NCBI GenBank assembly: GCA_947491315.1
Contig: CANLII010000016.1
Location: 1-50,738 of the forward strand
Length of the DNA: 50,738 nt
Source of the DNA: Ignavibacteria bacterium
GTDB taxonomy: Bacteria; Bacteroidota; Ignavibacteria; Kapaibacteriales; UBA961
Direction of reading: 5' to 3'
Positions 1 through 8,158 of this stretch are shown piece by piece; the stretch's first letter is position 1, and each line of letters opens with the position of its first letter. Below the pieces are notes generated by a model. The model was not told where the DNA came from, did not search any database, and saw only the letters and a list, made by a program, of their open reading frames with translations. The position numbers were made by a program, and so were the translations under genes.

Positions 1-54
1 TTTCTACAACCTTCTCTCTGGACCGCTTGTCAATCTCACACCTTCCGAAAAAGG

Positions 55-189
55 TCATTCGTGCTCCGTCGCGCCGAATGGGAATACAAATCTACGACTC
101 TTCTGCATTCCCACCAAATGGTTTTTTACTATTTCATAAAATTGTTTGTAGCTCTTTTTACTTAAAATACGCCGTTTTGAAGGTCGCAT
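55..189 (-). CDS. possible small basic protein downstream of tilS
   Basis: A 44-codon open frame starts with ATG at 189, about 20 bases after the stop of the repaired tilS frame at 210. The product is rich in Lys, Arg and Tyr and I do not recognise it. Its TGA overlaps the ATG of another minus-strand frame (ATGA at 55-58) that stays open to the left edge, beginning MTFFGRCEID. The ATGA overlap is typical of coupled genes, so both could be small genes continuing the tilS operon. No Shine-Dalgarno site is visible. A chance frame is equally possible at this length. Confidence 0.25.
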   Translation of the reverse strand: MRPSKRRILSKKSYKQFYEIVKNHLVGMQKSRRFVFPFGATEHE

Positions 190-209
190 TTTACGCAAAT
201 CAATTAAAA

Positions 210-590
210 TCAAGCATCTTTAGGTGGTCTACTTGTTTTTTTGGGAGCTCTCGGATTTGACTTCACATTCTTGGATTTTTTTTCAATTGGCACCAAAACA
301 GTTTCCTGAACAGAAATACTCACTTGCTCACTTGTTACTTTCTGAGAATTGTCTTCACTTTGTTTTTTCTGTTGAGCTTTTATCTGCAATTTTGATTGAG
401 GCTTTTGCTGTTCTCTTGGTTGAGTATTCTGCTGTTCTCTTGGTTGAGTATTCTGCTGTTCTCTTGGTTGAGTATTCTGCTGTTCTCTTGGTTGAGGCTT
501 CTGCTGTTCTCTTGATTGAGGCTTCTGCTGTTCTTTTGGTTGAGGCTTCTGCTGTTCTCTTGGTTGAGGCTTCTGCTGTTCTTTTGGTTG
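210..590 (-). other. out-of-frame continuation of the tilS C-terminus
   Basis: If one base is restored in the short repeat unit at 588-610, the tilS frame continues through the rest of the repeats as QPREQQ/QPKEQQ units. It then runs through a non-repetitive tail (IKAQQKKQSEDN..., ...VPIEKKSKNV..., ...RAPKKTSRPPKDA) to a TGA at 210-212. This tail has the same Lys/Gln/Ser-rich style as the N-terminal extension of the protein. It therefore looks like the ancestral C-terminus, cut off by a single-base deletion. The repaired protein would be about 932 residues. Confidence 0.6.
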
Positions 591-3007
591 GGCTTCTGCT
601 GTTCTTTTGGTTGAGGCTTCTGCTGTTCTTTTGGTTGAGGCTTCTGAGATTGTAATTGCAAATAATTGATCTGCTTTTCAAGCGATATTGAAATACGCAT
701 GATTGAAGATGTTTGCTGAGTCACCTTATAACCATTGTGAATACGATAACCAACAACCCACAATACTTCATCGCCTGAACACAATACAAGCACCTTCCTT
801 TTGTCCGCGACATTGATCTTAGCATTTGTCAAGAAATCGCTCACAGTCATTGAACCTTCCATTCCTATAGGAGTAATGCGATCACCATCTCTCCAATGTC
901 GAATCACACATTGCTCAGGAAAGAGTTCGGCATCGAAATATTCAATAAGTGGGTGCTCACCAAAATTCACGCTTCGGGGATCAGCAATTTCACCATGATA
1001 CCCAATTCCATGCGAAGTGAATGTACCAATCTTCATAAGAGGCATAAATACTTCTATTCCCTGCTCAGGTCTTGCAAATACCAATTCTTCGCGTTCACGA
1101 ATCACAAATAAATCCTTTGTGATATCAAGTCTTCCACCGGCAGGTCCTTGAGCAATATGTAGAATTGAATCTATTGCCACCATGGAGATAGGCTGCATGC
1201 GCAAGTAATATCGAAGTGATGACTGAATCAATTCTCCTTTTGCAAAATCCTTGATGGTTTGAAACATTCCGATATTGATTGCAAAAGAAGTTTTTGAGAT
1301 TTCTTTCACACCCTGCTTCATTATATGGGTAATTCTCTCTGAAATGAATTCCTGGGCTTCACGCATGAGTGTTGAAGTTCTATTCAACACTTCCGTCAAA
1401 CCAGGAGAATATTCCGCTCTCAGCATTGGAAGCAATTCATGCCTGATTTTGTTTCTTGTGAAATTCAATGCGGTATTTGACTCATCTTCACGCCACTCAA
1501 GATTGCGAATTTTGGCATAGTGCTCAATATCTTTCTTGGAGAGCCACAATATTGGTCTGATATAGGAAAGCTTTTTGTCAATATCTCTTCTTGGCGGAAT
1601 GCCAGCAAGACCTGTAATGCCCGAACCTCGCATTAAATTCATGAGTAATGTTTCTGCATTATCTTCAGAATGATGAGCCGTTGCAATAACATCAGCATGA
1701 CATGCTTTTGCTGCTTTTTCAAAAAACTGATAGCGCATTATTCGAGCAGCTGTTTCGATTCCAAGATTATAATCCTTGGAATATCCCGCAACATCAGCAC
1801 TGGTATGATGAAAATGTAACCCATACTTACTTGCCAATCGGCGAACATATAACTCATCCTGATGCGATGCCTCACCTCGTAATTGATGATTGCAATGAGC
1901 AACATGAATGGTACACCAACCTCTTGTGCTCATCACTGAAAGCAAATCAAGCAACACTACTGAATCGATACCACCGCTTACGCCCACCAAAATCACACTC
2001 GGCTTCTTGATTCTGATTTCTTGTTCCATAAAGTGAATCGTTTTCTGAAGAATTGGCTCAAGTTGTTTGGGCAAAGGTTCAACCTTTGCTTTAGACATCG
2101 CATTGCCCCAGGTTTCTACTTTTTTCAAAGGTGGGAAATCACGATCAGCTTTATCAAGTGGCAGTAATTTTGATGACAGCTCAAGATTTTTCTGCGGAAT
2201 TATTTTATCAAATTGTTGTTTTTTCTCAACCTGCTTCTTCTCAACTAGCTTCTTCTCAACCTGCTTCTTCTCAACTAGCTTCTTCTCAATCACTTTAGGG
2301 TTATTATCAACAAATAATTCAATCTCTGTCTTCATCTCAACTTCTTTTATAACCGGTTCAACCAAAGCCATTTGCTCCTGTTTTGTCTCGACTTCCTCAT
2401 TCACTATTGTAGAATGTTGCTTTTCGTGCAAATGTTGCATACGCTTCAACTTCTTTCTTTCCTTCCATTCGCGCAAGCGTCGTTCTTTACGGGATAATTT
2501 TTCCTCACCTTTAAGTAATGAATCTGCCATTGATTCTTCAAATCCATCAGCATCAATCGATTCCGGGGCGAGGCCTAACATAGACTGATCAATGAGTGCA
2601 TTTCCCTTTGGAATGTCATTTTTTGGGCTTATGTCAGGAGTAGAAACAGCCTCATTACCTTTCTTGCTTTGTGATTTTCTTGGAACAGGACTTTTACTCT
2701 TAACCTGCTTTAGAGGCAATTCAGTTTTTTCAACCTTTTGCTCAGGTTCTGACTTAGGAACAGAAATTTTGGAAGCTTTTTTTGGAGTTTTTGAGGATTT
2801 CTCTAGTATGTGGTCCTTAGCCACTATAATAGTCTCACTTTTAACATTTTTTTCGATTAATGCTTTAGGCTTCGCAATGGTAACTCTTTTGACTTTATTG
2901 GGCTCAGGGTTAACCGATGATTTGACTGAAGAATGTACTTCGGTAATTTCTTCTTTGAGCGCAACCTTTTTAGTTGCACCCTTCTTGGGTGTGGTAGATT
3001 TAGCCAT
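380..3007 (-). CDS. tilS: tRNA(Ile)-lysidine synthetase with long low-complexity extensions
   Basis: TilS uses ATP and lysine to convert cytidine 34 of tRNA(Ile)-CAU to lysidine, so that it reads AUA codons. The PP-loop SGGIDS is at residues 344-349, followed by HCNHQLRG and ATAHHSEDNAETLLMN, and by the TilS C-terminal domain up to about residue 780. Usual family length is about 430-450; this frame has 875. Residues 1-315 are a Lys/Glu/Ser/Pro-rich extension with tandem VEKKQ/VEKKL units. The end is a tandem repeat whose frame changes at about 590, so the last ~70 residues (NSRSLNQE units) are probably an artefact or a phase variant. It lies 40 bases after the dihydrouridine synthase gene, in a tRNA-modification pair. 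The catalytic core looks intact. Confidence 0.9.
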   Translation of the reverse strand: MAKSTTPKKGATKKVALKEEITEVHSSVKSSVNPEPNKVKRVTIAKPKALIEKNVKSETIIVAKDHILEKSSKTPKKASKISVPKSEPEQKVEKTELPLKQVKSKSPVPRKSQSKKGNEAVSTPDISPKNDIPKGNALIDQSMLGLAPESIDADGFEESMADSLLKGEEKLSRKERRLREWKERKKLKRMQHLHEKQHSTIVNEEVETKQEQMALVEPVIKEVEMKTEIELFVDNNPKVIEKKLVEKKQVEKKLVEKKQVEKKQQFDKIIPQKNLELSSKLLPLDKADRDFPPLKKVETWGNAMSKAKVEPLPKQLEPILQKTIHFMEQEIRIKKPSVILVGVSGGIDSVVLLDLLSVMSTRGWCTIHVAHCNHQLRGEASHQDELYVRRLASKYGLHFHHTSADVAGYSKDYNLGIETAARIMRYQFFEKAAKACHADVIATAHHSEDNAETLLMNLMRGSGITGLAGIPPRRDIDKKLSYIRPILWLSKKDIEHYAKIRNLEWREDESNTALNFTRNKIRHELLPMLRAEYSPGLTEVLNRTSTLMREAQEFISERITHIMKQGVKEISKTSFAINIGMFQTIKDFAKGELIQSSLRYYLRMQPISMVAIDSILHIAQGPAGGRLDITKDLFVIREREELVFARPEQGIEVFMPLMKIGTFTSHGIGYHGEIADPRSVNFGEHPLIEYFDAELFPEQCVIRHWRDGDRITPIGMEGSMTVSDFLTNAKINVADKRKVLVLCSGDEVLWVVGYRIHNGYKVTQQTSSIMRISISLEKQINYLQLQSQKPQPKEQQKPQPKEQQKPNQKNSRSLNQENSRSLNQKNSRSLNQENSRSLNQENSRILNQENSRILNQENSRILNQENSKSLNQNCR
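396..648 (-). repeat. 24-bp tandem repeat at the 3' end of tilS
   Basis: There are ten units plus a partial one, of form TTGAGGCTTCTGCTGTTCTC-TTGG read on the plus strand. Three units carry TTGAGTATTC and some have TTTT for TCTC. All are 24 bases except the unit at 588-610, which is 23 (TTGGGC in place of TTGAGGC). Because 24 is a multiple of three and the unit has no stop in any minus-strand frame, all three frames stay open. The one-base loss switches the encoded octapeptide from KPQPKEQQ-type to NSRSLNQE-type. Confidence 0.95.
2223..2290 (-). repeat. 15-bp tandem repeat inside tilS encoding VEKKQ/VEKKL
   Basis: Four 15-base units run from 2223 to 2282, plus a partial unit, alternating TTCTCAACCTGCTTC and TTCTCAACTAGCTTC. 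They give a 30-base higher-order period. In the tilS frame they encode alternating pentapeptides (VEKKQ, VEKKL) within the Lys-rich N-terminal extension. Confidence 0.9.
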
Positions 3008-3047
3008 GTAGATATAATTGTTTACATCAGTTCAAAATGGAAATGCA

Positions 3048-4082
3048 TTAAGCGACATCACTCTGAAACTGATGATTGTGTAAAAACTTGATATATGCCT
3101 CAAGTCTGTCTTCAACTTGGGCAAATGATTCATATTGTTGAACATCTTGCTTTACAGCCGAAGCACAATATAAACCACGCAAATAACCTGAATAAAACTT
3201 CCGAAATTCGAGTACTGCTCTTCGTTCTGTTTTTTGAAGCAATTGTAGTTTCAAATGCTCCAAACAAGTACGAACTTTCTCCTCAAAATCGGGTTCTGGA
3301 GCATGTTCTCCGGTTGCAAGAAGATGTCTTGCCTCACGAAACACAAATGGATTGCCAACCGCCGCACGCCCAATCATGACAGCATCGCAACCGCTGTCTT
3401 GGAATGCTCTCAATACATCATCTGAAGTAATGATATCTCCATTGACAATAACGGGAATATCAACAACTTTCTTGATTTTGGGAATCCAAGACCAATCTGC
3501 AACGCCGGAATGTCCCATATCTCTAGTTCTGCAATGGACGGTAATTGCAGAAGCACCAGCATCTTGCAATCTTAGAGCGACATCTTCAATGATGATTGAA
3601 GAAGGATCCCAACCCAATCTTGTTTTTACGGTAACGGGTAATTTTACCGTGTCAACGATTGCTTTTGTCATGGCCGCCATCAAGGGAGGATCTTTTAGTA
3701 ATGCTGCACCTGCATTCCGTGCAACCACATTCCTAACCCAACAACCACAATTAATGTCAATGAAATCTGGTCCGGAAGCCTCTGCAACAAGAGCAGCTTC
3801 CTTCATGATATCAATATCTCCACCAAAAATCTGAATCGAAACAGGATGTTCTTCATCGGCCAAACGCAATTTTTCCATTGATCTTCTGGCATCCCGAACC
3901 AGACCATCTGATGAAATGAACTCCGTATAGACAATATCAGCGCCCATGCGCTTGCATATAACTCTGAAAGGCAAGTCAGTAACATCCTCCATGGGTGCTA
4001 AAAGCACTCCATTTTGGACTTTTACATCGCCGATGGTGAGTTCGGCATAGATATGTTCATTGTTGGTGTTTAGAGTATCCAT
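3048..4082 (-). CDS. dusB: tRNA-dihydrouridine synthase (Dus family)
   Basis: This FMN enzyme reduces uridines in the D-loop of tRNA to dihydrouridine with NADPH. It has a TIM-barrel N-terminus (LAPMEDVTDLPFR, residues 28-40). The catalytic-cysteine region is DINCGCWVRNVV (109-120), followed by AGAALL. The FMN-phosphate motifs VNGDI (213-217) and MIGRAAVGNP (236-245) are present. The 344-residue length is normal. The family most often has GCP at the catalytic cysteine; here it is GCW. It lies 48 bases after the HMA gene and 40 bases before tilS. The symbol dusB is the closest general match; subfamily assignment within Dus is not certain. Confidence 0.88.
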   Translation of the reverse strand: MDTLNTNNEHIYAELTIGDVKVQNGVLLAPMEDVTDLPFRVICKRMGADIVYTEFISSDGLVRDARRSMEKLRLADEEHPVSIQIFGGDIDIMKEAALVAEASGPDFIDINCGCWVRNVVARNAGAALLKDPPLMAAMTKAIVDTVKLPVTVKTRLGWDPSSIIIEDVALRLQDAGASAITVHCRTRDMGHSGVADWSWIPKIKKVVDIPVIVNGDIITSDDVLRAFQDSGCDAVMIGRAAVGNPFVFREARHLLATGEHAPEPDFEEKVRTCLEHLKLQLLQKTERRAVLEFRKFYSGYLRGLYCASAVKQDVQQYESFAQVEDRLEAYIKFLHNHQFQSDVA

Positions 4083-4130
4083 CTATAACAAATTACGACA
4101 AAATCCGCACTCAATGGCAAACTCAGTAAA

Positions 4131-4541
4131 TCACTGAGGTTTTCTGTCATATTTACAACATTCATGCAATTCATCATACACAGAATCCTCTGTTCGCATA
4201 TTTTCAGTATCATAACCAATAACTATTATGGCTTTTTCTATTGTATTTAAGGATGTTTCAGATACATCATATTGAATAGTAAGAATTTTCTTCTTTTTGT
4301 CCCATGAAGCATTTTTTACTCCTTTTACTGATTGCGCAGCTTTTTCTATTGCTTTCTTGCATGATGAGCAATTTCCATAAACCGTTATGGATGTGTCTTT
4401 TACATCATTCTGCAACAACATTTTGGAATCACGTACAAAAGAAATTTGAGCAATATTGGATGAGCTTGCAGCTTGTACTTCAATTGATGCAAATGTTTGA
4501 ATGCTTAGAGCAAGAAAGAAGACTGCCATTATGTTTTTCAT
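4131..4541 (-). CDS. secreted heavy-metal-associated (HMA) domain protein
   Basis: This 136-residue protein has a signal peptide (about residues 1-24, MAVFFLALSIQTFA core). It carries one ferredoxin-like HMA domain at about 50-115, with the metal motif GNCSSCKK (Cys58, Cys61). The fold is that of copper chaperones and the N-terminal domains of copper ATPases. The C-terminus has ECCKY, a second potential metal-binding cysteine pair. It probably binds Cu(I) or a similar soft metal in the periplasm. It is the first gene of a minus-strand group with the Dus gene and tilS. A short 6-bp hairpin (4122-4138) overlaps its stop codon. The metal identity is inferred from the family. Confidence 0.75.
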   Translation of the reverse strand: MKNIMAVFFLALSIQTFASIEVQAASSSNIAQISFVRDSKMLLQNDVKDTSITVYGNCSSCKKAIEKAAQSVKGVKNASWDKKKKILTIQYDVSETSLNTIEKAIIVIGYDTENMRTEDSVYDELHECCKYDRKPQ

Positions 4542-4594
4542 ACTACGTATTCCTGAATTGGAGAAAAGCGAGTCAAATTTTCATAGATAAATTG

Positions 4595-4602
4595 TATTTT
4601 TG
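4595..4602 (+). promoter_or_regulatory. candidate -7 box (TATTTTTG) of the DUF2723 gene
   Basis: TATTTTTG fits the Bacteroidota -7 consensus TAnnTTTG. It lies in the 118-base divergent gap, 57 bases ahead of the ATG at 4660, which would give a leader of about 50 bases. I do not see a clear TTTG -33 element 19 bases upstream. Confidence 0.35.
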
Positions 4603-4659
4603 GCTTCATATATCTAATGACTCATTGGATTATCTATTGTTTCACAACCGGCCTTTACC

Positions 4660-7443
4660 ATGAACATTCTTGTATTGCGCAGGGCTTTTGGATTTTTGTC
4701 CTTTATTGTGGCAACTGTCACATATCTATTAACCGTGCAGGAATCCGTACCATTTTGGGATTGTGGTGAATTTACAGCCGCCGCCGCCGAGCAACAGGTA
4801 CCTCATCCTCCGGGAGCCCCTCTCTTTTTGATTGTTGGAAAATTATTCCATCTTTTGCCTTTTGGGGATCCAGGCTGGAGAGTCAATTTGCTTTCTGCAT
4901 TTGCAAGCGCAGTGACGGTAGGCCTTCTTTATTTGGTCATCGTTCAAGTCATCGAAAATTTCCGGGGTAAAAAGTATGAATCATTCGGTGATGCAATTGC
5001 CGTTTTTGGTTCAGCTTTTGTTGGGGCCACAGCTTTGACGTTCAGCGATACATTCTGGTTTAATGCTGTAGAATCTGAAGTGTATGCATCTTCCACATTT
5101 CTGGTTGCAATTATTGTTTGGCTCATGATGCGATGGAATGAGGAAGCAGATAATCCAGGGCATGAAAAGTATCTTTTGTTGATTGCGTATATCATCGGTT
5201 TATCAACCGGTGTGCATCTATTTAGCATTTTGGCCATTTTCTCACTTGCACTTGTTATCTATTTCAGAAAGTATGATTTCAAATTGACTTCATTCTTTGT
5301 CATGGGAGCAATCACCGTAGTGAGCTTTGGCCTGATCTATCCAGGTATAGTTAAGGTATTTCCTTCCATGCTTGGCGGAAATCTGTTCAAGACAGAAGCA
5401 AGAGACTATGTCATCATGGATTCCCTCTTTCCACGCATTCTTGCGATAGGAACAATTATTGGGGCTGCCTTTGGAACATATCATGCTTCCAAAAACAATA
5501 AGCCGATTTTAAATTTGGCTTGTTCATCCTTCTTGCTTATCATTTTGGGATATAGTACATATACACAGATATTGCTTCGCTCGAATGCAAATCCTCCGAT
5601 GAATGAAAATACTCCGAATGATTTGATCAAGCTTAGCGCATATCTCGGTCGCGAGCAATATGGTGATGCACCATCTTGGCCACGCAGATGGCAAACCGAC
5701 CCAATGTACACTTCCAGACACATGGATTATGGTCCTTGGTTTGAACCCCCAAGAAAAGCTGTCACACGCCAAGATGGCATGCAGTATTCTGTTCCAGATT
5801 TTTCAGCAATGAAAAAGAATATGTCAGGTGAGTTGAGTTATCTCTTCAGATATCAGCTCAATCACATGTATCTTCGATACTTCTATTGGAATTTCATGGG
5901 GAGAGTCGGTGATTTACAAGATTCGCCTGCTACGATGTCATCAAACAAAAATTCTCTTGAATTCAAGGAATTCAATTATCTCTCCGGTTATAAGGATATT
6001 TTTCCGATCACTTTCTTTGCTCTTCCGCTTTTACTTGGTTTATTCGGCATGATATTCCATTTCAAGAAGCAGCCTAGAATGGCATTGGTGTATGTTACAT
6101 TATTCCTGCTTACTGGACTTCTCGCGGCTTATGCTCAGAATCAACAAAATCCGCAGCCACGCGAGCGAGATTATTTCTATGTTGGTTCATTCTTTGTGTG
6201 GTGCATGTGGATTGGGATTGGTACTTATGGGATCATCTCAACCATATTGAAGCGTGACGAGAATTTCTCAACTGCAGTTGTAGGTGGAGCTATCGCATTG
6301 TGTTTCATAGCAGTTCCCGTGAATATGGGTTTGGGTGGGTGGAAAATGCATGATCGCTCAGGTAATTTCCTTCCTTTTGATTACTCATATAATGTTTTGC
6401 AAAGCTTGGATAAGGATGCCATTGTTTTTACATATGGAGACAATGACACCTTCCCCCTTTGGTATATGCAAGATGTTGCAGGAGTCAGACGCGATGTCAG
6501 AGTCGTCAATTTGAGTCTTGGTCAAACCGGCTGGTATATGTATGAGCTCAAGAATCGCGCCCCATGGGGAGCAAAGAAGATTCCATTGACATTCAGTGAC
6601 AATTCACTCCTTGCTGATGAAACAAGTAATGAAGCAATCGGTCCGGAATTATCCGAAGCCGAAAGCATCACTATCCCTGTCAGTCAAGAAATACTCAAGC
6701 GATTCACGAATGATTCAACAGTATTGGCTAATGGCGTGATGCAATTCAATTTCAATGGCGATGGCAATCAAAGACCCGGCGAAAAAGAAGATATTCCCGT
6801 CTTTTATAAAGGCCCACAGCATAAATTGGTTGCCGATATCATGAAGGTCGTGAAATTTGAAAGACCCGTCTATTTCACGCAAGGTGCTGACTCATATATG
6901 GGTATGGAAGAATATTTGCGAATCGAAGGCCTGGCACAACGCGTATGCCCTGTAAAACAAGGCACAGATAAACGCTATGCGATTGATATCATGGATAAGT
7001 CCTTACTCAATCCAGTAGCTGATGACATGGCTCATTCAGAGCCTCATTATGGTTTCAAATTCAGAAATCTAAACAATAAAGAAGTGTATTATGATGAGGT
7101 TCACAGAAGATTCATGGATAGTTATCGCATGACGTTTCTGAATTATGCAAGCTATCAAGCTGAAGAGAAAAAAGACAATGCAAAATGTATTAAGATTCTT
7201 GATGCCATGAATCGCTATATTTCACCGGAACAATTCCCGATCACTTATGTTTTGGAATATCAAATCGGTGAAGTGTATGCAAGAGCAGGCGCCAAGAAAC
7301 AAGCGAAAGAATTCTTCACTAGAGCCATTGGAAGTGCTCGCTATATTGAAGAAAACAGATTGCATGATATTGACAGATTTGCAAGAAATTATCCGCCTCA
7401 GGAAATCATAAAAAGAGCACAATCAATGAAAGCTCAACTCTAA
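4660..7443 (+). CDS. DUF2723 family multi-spanning glycosyltransferase-like protein
   Basis: This 927-residue integral membrane protein carries the DUF2723 signature near its start: FWDCGEFTAAAAE and PHPPGAPLFL (about residues 32-57). An N-terminal hydrophobic domain of about ten segments follows (residues 5-560). After it come a soluble region with YGDNDTFPLWY (about 600) and a TPR-like helical C-terminus (about 830-925). The family includes eukaryotic TMEM260, a GT-C fold protein O-mannosyltransferase, and is common in Bacteroidota. A role in adding lipid-linked sugar to secreted proteins is an inference. It is monocistronic, followed by a strong terminator. The polyprenyl-phosphate mannosyltransferase-like gene at 41757-42503 could supply its donor. 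Confidence 0.8.
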   Translation: MNILVLRRAFGFLSFIVATVTYLLTVQESVPFWDCGEFTAAAAEQQVPHPPGAPLFLIVGKLFHLLPFGDPGWRVNLLSAFASAVTVGLLYLVIVQVIENFRGKKYESFGDAIAVFGSAFVGATALTFSDTFWFNAVESEVYASSTFLVAIIVWLMMRWNEEADNPGHEKYLLLIAYIIGLSTGVHLFSILAIFSLALVIYFRKYDFKLTSFFVMGAITVVSFGLIYPGIVKVFPSMLGGNLFKTEARDYVIMDSLFPRILAIGTIIGAAFGTYHASKNNKPILNLACSSFLLIILGYSTYTQILLRSNANPPMNENTPNDLIKLSAYLGREQYGDAPSWPRRWQTDPMYTSRHMDYGPWFEPPRKAVTRQDGMQYSVPDFSAMKKNMSGELSYLFRYQLNHMYLRYFYWNFMGRVGDLQDSPATMSSNKNSLEFKEFNYLSGYKDIFPITFFALPLLLGLFGMIFHFKKQPRMALVYVTLFLLTGLLAAYAQNQQNPQPRERDYFYVGSFFVWCMWIGIGTYGIISTILKRDENFSTAVVGGAIALCFIAVPVNMGLGGWKMHDRSGNFLPFDYSYNVLQSLDKDAIVFTYGDNDTFPLWYMQDVAGVRRDVRVVNLSLGQTGWYMYELKNRAPWGAKKIPLTFSDNSLLADETSNEAIGPELSEAESITIPVSQEILKRFTNDSTVLANGVMQFNFNGDGNQRPGEKEDIPVFYKGPQHKLVADIMKVVKFERPVYFTQGADSYMGMEEYLRIEGLAQRVCPVKQGTDKRYAIDIMDKSLLNPVADDMAHSEPHYGFKFRNLNNKEVYYDEVHRRFMDSYRMTFLNYASYQAEEKKDNAKCIKILDAMNRYISPEQFPITYVLEYQIGEVYARAGAKKQAKEFFTRAIGSARYIEENRLHDIDRFARNYPPQEIIKRAQSMKAQL

Positions 7444-7450
7444 ATTGCAA

Positions 7451-7482
7451 AGCCCGCTTCATCAAGCGGGCTTCTTTTTTTC
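7451..7482 (+). terminator. intrinsic terminator of the DUF2723 gene
   Basis: AGCCCGCTT (7451-7459), loop CATC, AAGCGGGCT (7464-7472), then a T-rich run TCTTTTTTTCT. This is a perfect 9-bp GC-rich stem. It overlaps the 3' end of the convergent cyclo-ligase gene, whose last residues (KKKPA) are encoded by the terminator itself. Confidence 0.92.
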
Positions 7483-8064
7483 TGATTGATGCAGACCATG
7501 TTCATTGATGATCATATCCAATAGCACATCATGCTCCTCATATGGTAATTCAGTTTCTGAAAATTGCTTTGAAAATGCAATGCCCAATGTTAGCATCTGT
7601 TGATGTTCCTGTAAGAAAACATCATAGAATCCACCTCCATAACCCAAACGATGTCCGAAAGTATCATAAGACAATAATGGCACAATACATAATGCATTCA
7701 CTTCATGTGCCAATTCAATTGGTTGACCTATTGGCTCATTGATTCCGTATTTGTTCACAACAAAAGTAGTATCCCGCGTGACCACAATCATTTCTATTTT
7801 TCGTGTTCCTATGATGTGAGGAAGACACAATATTTTTCCACTTTTCAGAATCCTGTCATTCAATTGCTTGGTTAATACTTCCGATCCAACTGAAACAAAA
7901 GAACATATAATGTTCGATGAATTATATACTTCGGAAGAACATATATGTTCCATGATAGTATATTCACACAGCTCACGCTCTTGGGTTGACAAGCTTGCTC
8001 TTAAAGCTTCATACTGTTGTCGGAGCTTTTTCTTTTTTTCAATCACAGCATCATGATTCATCAT
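7462..8064 (-). CDS. 5-formyltetrahydrofolate cyclo-ligase
   Basis: The enzyme converts 5-formyl-THF to 5,10-methenyl-THF with ATP, returning the storage folate to the one-carbon pool. It has 200 residues, with a basic N-terminus (KKKLRQQYEALR) and the family signature FGHRLGYGGGFYD at 136-148. PLLSYD precedes it and LGIAFSKQ follows. Two ATG codons are adjacent at the start; the first is used here. The extreme C-terminus overlaps a terminator belonging to the convergent gene. It links functionally to folD at 32658-33509, though the two are far apart. Confidence 0.9.
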   Translation of the reverse strand: MMNHDAVIEKKKKLRQQYEALRASLSTQERELCEYTIMEHICSSEVYNSSNIICSFVSVGSEVLTKQLNDRILKSGKILCLPHIIGTRKIEMIVVTRDTTFVVNKYGINEPIGQPIELAHEVNALCIVPLLSYDTFGHRLGYGGGFYDVFLQEHQQMLTLGIAFSKQFSETELPYEEHDVLLDMIINEHGLHQSEKKKPA

Positions 8065-8158
8065 ATAATCGGCGAAATGTGGGAAACTCTCATTGGCAGA
8101 CGGATATCAATACCATAAATTAACAATGCAGCCATAAAACAATCCACGATTTTTTTTA

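Noticed and set aside
396-648. Possible CRISPR array
   Set aside because: The units are directly adjacent, 24 bases each, with no unique spacers, and are coding.
224-655. Plus-strand frame with hydrophobic AVLLVEAS-type repeats resembling a membrane protein
   Set aside because: It is the antisense of the tilS 24-bp repeat, which is open in every frame; no independent start signal or domain.
2067-2588. Plus-strand frame with FFSTCFFSTS repeats
   Set aside because: Antisense of the VEKKQ/VEKKL array in tilS; the minus-strand frame carries the TilS domain.
8065-8158. TAATTTAT near-match as a -7 box for the cyclo-ligase gene
   Set aside because: It does not fit TAnnTTTG exactly and no second element supports it.
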